From Candidatus Kaiserbacteria bacterium RIFCSPHIGHO2_01_FULL_58_22 (GTDB lineage: Bacteria; Patescibacteriota; Minisyncoccia; Phycocordibacterales; UBA2100): 7,349 bases of DNA. The notes below the pieces were generated by a model. That model was not told where the DNA came from. It saw nothing but the letters and a program-made list of their open reading frames with translations, and did no database searches. Of the stretch, positions 1 through 4,150 are shown piece by piece. Within the stretch, counting starts at the first letter, position 1, and each line of letters opens with the position of its first letter. The DNA is taken from the NCBI GenBank assembly GCA_001781445.1, contig MFLB01000023.1, positions 1 to 7,349 on the forward strand. The letters are read 5' to 3'. Position numbers and translations under genes: made by a program.

Positions 1-9
1 TCCGCGTCG

Positions 10-31
10 GGGAGCCACTTCGGCTCCCTTT
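10..31 (+). terminator. Probable rho-independent terminator of an upstream gene
   Basis: A 7-bp perfect stem (GGGAGCC at 10-16 with GGCTCCC at 22-28) closes a 5-nt ACTTC loop and is followed by TTT. The T-tract is short, but the stem is compact and GC-rich. The plus-strand promoter at 86-114 begins soon after, which suits the end of a preceding transcription unit whose gene lies outside the window. The stem is symmetric, so it could act in either direction, but T residues follow only on the plus strand. Confidence 0.55.
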
Positions 32-85
32 ACGCTGGAATCGTCCTCGATTTGGGTTCCGTCTTGCGTTGGACTAGACTAGGGA

Positions 86-114
86 TTGACAATCGGCAAT
101 TTGTTTGATATGAT
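86..114 (+). promoter_or_regulatory. Near-consensus sigma70-type promoter for the small exported protein
   Basis: TTGACA (86-91) matches the -35 consensus exactly. It is separated by 17 bp from TATGAT (109-114), which matches the -10 consensus at five of six positions. Transcription would start near 120-122, giving a leader of about 290 nt before the start codon at 411. The surrounding 80-125 stretch is clearly more AT-rich than the sequence after it. This is the strongest promoter visible in the window. Confidence 0.8.
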
Positions 115-244
115 TAAACAGTAAGCATTCTTATCCCCATCGCGGCTCCGGTTCCGCGGCCCGGACGCGGGCCCCGGAACCGGGCTCACGCGAGCCCTCG
201 TCCGCTTTCTGCAGACGCGCTCTTTCAAAGACCCCTTCGTTTTC

Positions 245-273
245 GCCCCTCCTTCGCTAAAGCTACGGAGGGC
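245..273. repeat. Imperfect inverted repeat within the leader
   Basis: CCCTCC (247-252) pairs with GGAGGG (267-272), and a small inner GCT/AGC match lies between them. The element resembles the short GGAGGG/CCCTCC inverted repeats that I recall as dispersed in intergenic regions of some Parcubacteria genomes. That resemblance is from memory only. There is no second copy in this window to support it as a repeat family. Confidence 0.25.
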
Positions 274-398
274 AAGCGAGAATAGACGTGCGAGATTTTC
301 TCCCGGTTTGATTTTGGTTCGGGGCGTTCCGCATAGCGCGCGACGATGTTCGCGCTCTGCGCGGTTCGCCCCCGGCCGTATTCCACGGGGGCAAAAAA

Positions 399-406
399 AG
401 GAGGTG
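399..406 (+). promoter_or_regulatory. Strong Shine-Dalgarno site fixing the start at 411
   Basis: AGGAGGTG is an essentially perfect anti-16S match. AGGAGG (399-404) lies 6 nt before the ATG at 411. It follows an A7 run that directly abuts the 368-392 hairpin. It is by far the best ribosome-binding site in the window; several neighbouring genes have none. Confidence 0.85.
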
Positions 407-410
407 GGCC

Positions 411-677
411 ATGAAGAAGATGGCCCTCTTCGTCCTCGTCGCCGCCCTCGCGGCGGCCGCCCCCGCCGCCCCCGCGGCGGAGGTTCCGCTGGAGCGGCAG
501 TACGCCGCTCCGGCAGTCACCTGTCGGGCAGATTCCGACGGGAAGTGCCGAATCCGGATTTATTTTCCGGATGGTCGGGGGGTGGCAGTAAGTTTCGCCA
601 TCCTCGCAGATGGCGGAATGGCAGACGCCGGATTTCGGCGTCTGCCAAAAAACTTATGGCTGTCCCGCAACAAATAA
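411..677 (+). CDS. Small exported protein of unknown function (88 aa)
   Basis: I do not recognise the family. The start is fixed by a strong AGGAGGTG site 6 nt upstream. Residues 1-23 form a classic Sec signal peptide: MKKM as charged n-region, a Leu/Val/Ala core at about 5-18, and an Ala/Pro stretch ending in an AxA-type site with likely cleavage before Glu24. The mature part is about 65 residues and carries two cysteines (C38, C46), which could form a disulfide outside the membrane. Residues 47-65 look beta-like (IRIYFPDG, VAVSFAIL). The C-terminal codons overlap two hairpins (620-646 and 659-687), the second spanning the stop codon, and a terminator follows at 696-735. The gene therefore looks monocistronic, with its own promoter at 86-114. 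The signal peptide is seen in the sequence; secretion is inferred. Confidence 0.75.
   Translation: MKKMALFVLVAALAAAAPAAPAAEVPLERQYAAPAVTCRADSDGKCRIRIYFPDGRGVAVSFAILADGGMADAGFRRLPKNLWLSRNK
620..646 (+). other. Hairpin inside the 3' end of the small exported gene
   Basis: GGCAGACGCC (620-629) is a perfect 10-bp inverse of GGCGTCTGCC (637-646) around a 7-nt loop. It is followed by an A run, not a T run, so it is not a standard terminator on the plus strand; on the minus strand the T run precedes the stem. It lies in the codons for the last fifth of the 88-aa protein, so the structure and the amino acids are under joint constraint. Confidence 0.55.
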
Positions 678-695
678 GAGGGACAGCGAGGGGTC

Positions 696-735
696 AAGGC
701 CGGGAATCTGCGGTTGCAGACCCGGCCTTTACCTT
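696..735 (+). terminator. Intrinsic terminator after the small exported gene
   Basis: A two-tier stem is present: AAGGCCGGG (696-704) pairs with CCCGGCCTT (721-729). Inside it, after a 2-nt bulge, TCTGC (707-711) pairs with GCAGA (716-720) around a GGTT loop. The sequence after the stem is TTTACCTT. It begins 18 nt after the TAA stop at 675-677. A weaker stem (GCTGTCCC 659-666 with GGGACAGC 680-687) spans the stop codon just upstream. Confidence 0.7.
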
Positions 736-805
736 ACCTGTCGCCATTCGCTATCCCACGTAGATAATTTGCGCCGCGTGAAAAGGGGTATCATGGAAGA
801 GTCGT

Positions 806-2797
806 ATGCACCCGGGTCTGCAGAGGGTTATTGCGTTTCTTATCTTGTGCGCCAGTTTCGGTGCGGCGGTTTGGACATCGGAAATCGGACGATTCAAACC
901 CACGACCCAGCTTGCGCAAGCGGCGGCCTCATCGCCCGCGAGGAGCGTAGACAAGGGCATACTTTGTGGCCCCGGCGAGCTATACAAAGTGATCATAGAA
1001 GCGGAAGACAAGAAAGACAGCCAAGGAACGATAATCGCTAAGGTGCACACCGATATCACGAAGTCGTACCCAAAATGGTTTTGCCGCGAGCAAGTCGTAA
1101 ACAAAGGCAAAAAAGGTTGTCAGACGCGACGTTGCTGTCGAGACGGTAAATGTGGAATCATTTGTCCCATCAACGTGTCGAGCGATCAGGAATTTATGAA
1201 TTTCTGTCAGGATTACTACTGCCAAGGGAAGAAAGGAAAGCGGGAATATGACTTCGACTATTTGAAGAATTGCTATTTTAAGGGCGCCCCTGCAAACAGC
1301 TCCTTGTTCTTCAAGGGCGCTGACAGCGATGAGGCTAGTGCGGGGCTTACAAGTATCAATTCTGCCGCAATGTTTTCCTCCGCTGCTTTTGGGGTGAGCA
1401 GAAACGTGCAGCTCGCGAGTGCTAACGGTAATATAGCGACAACTTTAGATTCAGATTGCGAGAAAGAAGGTGGTACGTGCGTGTGGAAGACCATGAAGGA
1501 TGCCATGAAAAACCACACTAAATCTAAATCACCCCCTGCGCAAATTAAACCTCCAGCAACAATCCCGCCCAAAGATCCTTTCCCCTTTCAAGACAAACCT
1601 GACGTTAAACCAACAGGACCGGCTCCTCTGCAACCGGACCTTCGGCCCCGAGAGATAAAACCGGAACCGCCCGCCCAGCCGCCGCATGGTTCTTCTGCGG
1701 GGGGTAAGATCGAAGAAATCGCGAAGGGTCCTCCCGCATCGAAGCCGCCGCCCGACTATGGCTCCGGAGCCGGGAGACTGCCCGCGCCTGCGCCGACGTA
1801 TGCGCCGAGCGGGCTTCTTAATGATTTCGGGGGCATCTCCGGCGGGCTTCCTTCTGGAGGCGGAGGAGGCTCTTCGGGTTCGGGACAAGGCGGAGGGAGC
1901 ATTGCGTACGTTCGTCCCTCGTACTATGCCCCCTACGCGCCATACGCCCCCTCCGCGCCGGGTATCTCTCCCGCGGCAGGCCCCGGCGGCCCCACCAATA
2001 CGACGTTCGAGTCGTTGAGCTCGCAGGTTACGTTCCCGAAAGAAAATCCCGACACGTACGAATTGATCGCTCGCCTCTCGGGGCGGCCGCTCGCGCAGGG
2101 GGTGCAAACGAAAACGCGGGCGCAAGTGGGGACGAAAGTCGTTGACCCAGTGTCCGGCGCTCCGCGCCTCCAACTCGATCCCGGCGAGGACGCATCAGTG
2201 GTGCGAAGCCCCGGGCGGGCCGCCGCAGGCTTCGTGGAAAATGTCCGCGACGTCATCAGCGGGATATCCGATTTCTTCGTTTCCATGTTCTCGCCGCGCG
2301 GGAGCGGCTCCGAGTCTCTTGCGGCGGAGGCGGAAGGCAAGGAGGCGGAGGCGGGGAGCAGTGCGGGGGAGAGAACGCGGCTCGTACTGAACGCGGAACC
2401 CGAAGGCAACATTCTCGTGCCGGGAGACCCGACCTTCGTGCTCAAGGAAGTGCCCGAGGGTATCGTGCTACTGCAATATCGCGACCCCTTCCGCGGGCCC
2501 GCGCCATCCGCGCCGGGCTCCGGATCGGCCGCGCCGACTCCCGCGGAGACGATAGCGGCGATAGCGGAGGGGCCGCCTTCCGCAAGCGGGGGCGAAACGG
2601 CTCTTGCCGAAGACGCTCCCGCGCCGCGCTCCGAGATATCCGCGCTCGGCGATACCACAGCGCCTGATCTCGTAGCGGAGCGCCCGGAGGAGCCTGCGGG
2701 AGTCGTCGCGACGATACGAAAGACGGTCGGCGACGCGCTCTCCGCTGTCGGCGCGGGCATCAAGGCCGGCCTTTCTCGCCTCTTCTCGTGGTTCTGA
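806..2797 (+). CDS. Large secreted Cys-rich/Pro-rich protein of unknown function (663 aa)
   Basis: I recognise no enzymatic domain. The ATG at 806 is the only sensible start: an in-frame TGA lies at 779-781, and GGAAGA (795-800) offers a modest ribosome-binding site 5 nt before it. Residues 7-24 are a hydrophobic signal segment (VIAFLILCASFGAAVW) without a valid lipobox. Residues 54-225 contain twelve cysteines, including a dense cluster at 105-120 (C105, C110, C111, C116, C120), suggesting a disulfide-bonded extracellular domain. Residues 242-335 are proline-rich, with a PPP at 315-317. Residues 343-366 are a Gly/Ser linker, and 374-383 hold YAP repeats. Residues 400-460 and 523-560 look folded. 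Two amphipathic helical segments lie at 471-497 and at the extreme C-terminus (631-663). The 5' part (to about 1660) is visibly less GC-rich than the rest. The gene is convergent with the PaaX-like gene, with 104 bp between them. A surface or envelope role is inferred. Confidence 0.8.
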   Translation: MHPGLQRVIAFLILCASFGAAVWTSEIGRFKPTTQLAQAAASSPARSVDKGILCGPGELYKVIIEAEDKKDSQGTIIAKVHTDITKSYPKWFCREQVVNKGKKGCQTRRCCRDGKCGIICPINVSSDQEFMNFCQDYYCQGKKGKREYDFDYLKNCYFKGAPANSSLFFKGADSDEASAGLTSINSAAMFSSAAFGVSRNVQLASANGNIATTLDSDCEKEGGTCVWKTMKDAMKNHTKSKSPPAQIKPPATIPPKDPFPFQDKPDVKPTGPAPLQPDLRPREIKPEPPAQPPHGSSAGGKIEEIAKGPPASKPPPDYGSGAGRLPAPAPTYAPSGLLNDFGGISGGLPSGGGGGSSGSGQGGGSIAYVRPSYYAPYAPYAPSAPGISPAAGPGGPTNTTFESLSSQVTFPKENPDTYELIARLSGRPLAQGVQTKTRAQVGTKVVDPVSGAPRLQLDPGEDASVVRSPGRAAAGFVENVRDVISGISDFFVSMFSPRGSGSESLAAEAEGKEAEAGSSAGERTRLVLNAEPEGNILVPGDPTFVLKEVPEGIVLLQYRDPFRGPAPSAPGSGSAAPTPAETIAAIAEGPPSASGGETALAEDAPAPRSEISALGDTTAPDLVAERPEEPAGVVATIRKTVGDALSAVGAGIKAGLSRLFSWF

Positions 2798-2816
2798 CTA
2801 GTCGACTTTGCCGTGA

Positions 2817-2838
2817 AAGCCCCCGGCTTCTCTTTTCC
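2817..2838 (+). terminator. Weak candidate terminator of the 663-aa gene
   Basis: AAGCC (2817-2821) pairs with GGCTT (2825-2829) around a CCC loop and is followed by a pyrimidine tail with TTTT. The stem is only 5 bp, so this is a weak call. It starts 20 nt after the TGA stop and is the only T-rich hairpin between the two convergent genes, apart from the long palindrome at 2858-2901. Confidence 0.3.
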
Positions 2839-2857
2839 GCTCCTTTCTCCGTGGTCC

Positions 2858-2901
2858 CGATATCGCACGAATGTAACAGCTGTTACATTCGTGCGATATC
2901 G
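2858..2901. repeat. 44-bp perfect palindrome (copy 1) next to the PaaX-like stop codon
   Basis: The sequence is perfectly symmetric around 2879/2880 (CAGCTG core) for 22 bp on each side, with no unpaired spacer. The half-site contains TCGCACGAATGTAACAG. Symmetry stops at 2857/2902. The base next to it, 2902, is the last base of the minus-strand stop codon of the PaaX-like gene. No T-tract follows on either strand, so it is not a standard terminator. A related palindrome lies at 3478-3517 on the other side of the same gene. It is best read as a protein-binding operator or a DNA/RNA cruciform element; a 3' hairpin is possible. Confidence 0.8.
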
Positions 2902-3459
2902 CTACGTTACGCCGAGTTTTTTCCAATCCGCGAGCGTTCTCATGTGCGGGAATGGCGATATTTCCACATAGCGCACGTAGCGCGCCAGCTTCATATTCCT
3001 CTGCAGAAAAGCCTCCAACTCTTCGCAGGGGCGCGGATGTATCCAGACGCTGTGTTGCAGTTTCCGGAATCCGGCCCCGACCAAGATGCGCCGCAGTTCG
3101 AAGCGGAACGGATTGAGAGAAACAGGAATGTCGTACATGACGATCCGCCATCTCCCATTCCACGCGCTGTCGCGCGCTCCGGATTGGGATGAAAGTATTC
3201 TCGCGATCTCCTTGCCTTGCTCAGTGAGCGAGATGGCGTCCCCGCGGCGTCTCACGACGCCCCTCCTCTCCAACCCCTCCGCGCTTCGACGATAGTGGTA
3301 TCGGGCGCGGGCGCGCTTGCGCGCCTCGCCGTGGAAAGCGCGCGTCGAGCGCGCGGACATAAGAAAGCTCATGAGCAAGTCTCCGGCCGTCAGGTTACGG
3401 ACAATGTCTTCTTCAATGGGGCCGAATGTGCGCCGCTTGTGCCGTCTTTTTCCGCTCAT
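2902..3459 (-). CDS. PaaX-like winged-helix regulator with Cas2-like core (185 aa)
   Basis: A basic N-terminus (residues 1-10, KRRHKRR) leads into a winged-helix DNA-binding region (about 14-90). This ends in a wing-like RRGDAISLTEQGKEIARIL segment, typical of small HTH repressors. Residues 101-170 match the PaaX middle domain, which has a Cas2-like ferredoxin fold: WRIVMYDIP (104-112) as strand 1 with D110, then helix FRFELRRILVGAGF, then KLQHSVWIHPRPCEE (133-147). Length and order fit the small PaaX-like proteins common in Parcubacteria; classical PaaX of phenylacetate degraders is longer. No phenylacetate genes are nearby, so that role is not implied. D110 sits where Cas2 has its strand-end Asp, but nuclease activity is not implied and no cas1 or CRISPR is visible. 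There is no Shine-Dalgarno site; a promoter lies immediately upstream. Palindromes flank the gene on both sides, which suggests that it binds them. The annotation 'transcriptional repressor' is inferred from family. Confidence 0.8.
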   Translation of the reverse strand: MSGKRRHKRRTFGPIEEDIVRNLTAGDLLMSFLMSARSTRAFHGEARKRARARYHYRRSAEGLERRGVVRRRGDAISLTEQGKEIARILSSQSGARDSAWNGRWRIVMYDIPVSLNPFRFELRRILVGAGFRKLQHSVWIHPRPCEELEAFLQRNMKLARYVRYVEISPFPHMRTLADWKKLGVT

Positions 3460-3467
3460 GTATGTTC

Positions 3468-3495
3468 ACGATACCATATATCGCATGAACGTCAC
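3468..3495 (-). promoter_or_regulatory. Candidate promoter of the PaaX-like gene, overlapped by palindrome 2
   Basis: Read on the minus strand, GTGACG (3495-3490) could serve as -35. It lies 16 bp from TATCGT (3473-3468), which is preceded by an extended -10 TG. Only 8 nt separate the hexamer from the ATG at 3459, so the transcript would be almost leaderless, which agrees with the missing Shine-Dalgarno site. An alternative -10, TATGGT (3478-3473), also overlaps the palindrome edge. Either way the palindrome covers the -35 or spacer, a position suited to repression. Confidence 0.45.
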
Positions 3496-3517
3496 AGCTG
3501 TGACGTTCATGCGAGAT
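3478..3517. repeat. 34-40 bp palindrome (copy 2), probable operator of the PaaX-like gene
   Basis: Symmetry is perfect for 17 bp on each side of 3497/3498 (3481-3514), and extends to 3478-3517 with one mismatched pair (3480/3515). The half-site is TCGCATGAACGTCACAG, with the same CAGCTG centre as copy 1. The three bases per half-site that differ from copy 1 are each matched by a complementary change in the other arm. It lies 18 bp upstream of the regulator's ATG and 40 bp downstream of the yebC stop codon. Its position supports autoregulation, although a 3' hairpin for yebC is also conceivable. Confidence 0.8.
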
Positions 3518-3557
3518 TGCGGCCGCGGGACCCCGTTCCTGCGGAGGCCGCGCAGGG

Positions 3558-4088
3558 TCAGGCGGCGTTGGTGTAGACCTCCTCGACGTCGCCGTGCGCG
3601 TCTATGTGTTCCATTATCTTCATGAGTTTCGCATCGTCTTCTTCGGATAGGGGGACGGTCGTCTTGGGCTGATACCCTTCCGCGGTTTTCTCAAATGCCC
3701 ACAGAGCGCTACCCGGCACTGCGAGCGCGAGCCCAAGCTCGCCAAGAAGGTGTTTCATCTCCTGCGCCGTGCGGTTGCGGCTGTCGGTGAGCGCCTCAAT
3801 GATGATGGCCGCTCCGCCAGGTCCGTATGTCTCGTACGTTACCGCTTCGAGCGCCGCGGCGTCGGCGGAAATTCCCTTGGCGACCGCGCGTTCGATGTTC
3901 TCCTTCGGCATATTCGTTTTCTTCGCGGTCTCAATGACCGAACGGAGGCCCGGCGCGTTCACGTCGCCCCCAGCTTTTTTCGATTCGACGGCGATGCGCT
4001 TCGCGAGCTTGCCCCATACGTTGCTTTTTGCGGCGTCGTTCGCGCCTTTCTGCCGCTTGATCTGCGCCCACTTCGAGTGCCCAGCCAT
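3558..4088 (-). CDS. yebC: YebC/TACO1-family protein, short form (176 aa)
   Basis: The N-terminus MAGHSKWAQIKRQKGANDAAK is the family signature. Other conserved blocks follow: GGDVNAPGLRSVIETAKKTNMP (40-61), YETYGPGGAAIIIEALTDSRNRT (85-107) and the C-terminal KLMKIMEHIDAHGDVEEVYTN (154-174). Most YebC proteins are about 240 residues. Here the sequence passes from ALWAFEKT (128-135) almost directly to the final block, so one inserted alpha/beta domain of about 60 residues is missing while both flanks are intact. This is a clean internal loss, not a frameshift or truncation. The family was long annotated as transcriptional regulators; bacterial YebC and mitochondrial TACO1 are now linked to translation through proline-rich stretches. 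The minus-strand promoter at 4096-4124 is adjacent to the ATG and there is no clear Shine-Dalgarno site. It lies upstream of the PaaX-like gene (98 bp) and divergent from the OmpA-domain gene. Confidence 0.92.
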   Translation of the reverse strand: MAGHSKWAQIKRQKGANDAAKSNVWGKLAKRIAVESKKAGGDVNAPGLRSVIETAKKTNMPKENIERAVAKGISADAAALEAVTYETYGPGGAAIIIEALTDSRNRTAQEMKHLLGELGLALAVPGSALWAFEKTAEGYQPKTTVPLSEEDDAKLMKIMEHIDAHGDVEEVYTNAA

Positions 4089-4095
4089 ATTCTCT

Positions 4096-4124
4096 ATTGT
4101 ATATAGCTCCGCGCCGCCCGCAAA
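4096..4124 (-). promoter_or_regulatory. Candidate yebC promoter giving a near-leaderless mRNA
   Basis: On the minus strand TTTGCG (4124-4119) is separated by 17 bp from TACAAT (4101-4096), which matches the -10 consensus at five of six positions. Only 7 nt lie between the hexamer and the ATG at 4088, so transcription should begin at or next to the start codon. The same AT-rich spot reads TATATA (4100-4105) on the plus strand, so a divergent start may share it. Confidence 0.55.
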
Positions 4125-4132
4125 AAGCGCGC

Positions 4133-4138
4133 TATCAT
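4133..4138 (+). promoter_or_regulatory. Possible -10 box of the OmpA-domain gene
   Basis: TATCAT (4133-4138) is a five-of-six match to the -10 consensus and lies 12 nt before the ATG at 4151. No convincing -35 is seen 16-18 bp upstream, where the sequence is GC-rich. TATATA at 4100-4105 is an alternative that would give a leader of about 40 nt. The call is weak. Confidence 0.25.
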
Positions 4139-4150
4139 GTATGCACGCAT

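Larger units (their letters stand above)
121..410 (+). promoter_or_regulatory. Long structured 5' leader of the 411-677 gene
   Basis: This stretch contains no convincing long gene. It holds a series of hairpins: 148-183 (CCGGTTCCG with CGGAACCGG, plus an inner GCCCG/CGGGC stem), 182-197 (GGGCTC/GAGCCC, overlapping the first and therefore mutually exclusive at its edge), 245-273 (CCCTCC/GGAGGG) and 368-392 (GCCCCCG/CGGGGGC). The last is followed by seven A residues and then the Shine-Dalgarno sequence. The length and folding are more than a simple ribosome-binding leader needs, so a cis-regulatory RNA is possible. I do not recognise a known riboswitch class. A 22-codon ORF (346-414) lies in its 3' part. 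Confidence 0.45.

Noticed and set aside
111..125. Tiny ORF (MIKQ) beginning in the -10 region at 111
   Set aside because: It overlaps the -10 box and would lie upstream of the transcription start.
308..763. Overlapping plus-strand 151-codon frame across the small exported gene
   Set aside because: It has very Arg-rich composition, no Shine-Dalgarno site, runs through the terminator and competes with the well-supported 411-677 gene.
2797..2806. Adjacent SpeI- and SalI-like recognition sequences (ACTAGTCGAC), resembling a cloning polylinker
   Set aside because: It is an isolated 10-bp match right after a stop codon, with no other linker or vector sequence around it. Chance is sufficient.
1933..2868. 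Long minus-strand open frame (311 codons) opposite the 663-aa gene
   Set aside because: It is an antisense shadow in GC-rich sequence: Arg/Ser/Pro-heavy composition, no start signals, and it runs into the palindrome. Similar long frames opposite 4151-7267 were rejected for the same reason.
2902..3459. Possible CRISPR cas2
   Set aside because: The protein has an N-terminal winged helix and PaaX-type motifs. No cas1, other cas gene or repeat-spacer array is present.
4097..4150. Upstream TTG start for the OmpA-domain gene
   Set aside because: It would add 18 residues including charged ones before the signal segment, and the TTG lies within a divergent promoter region with no ribosome-binding site.
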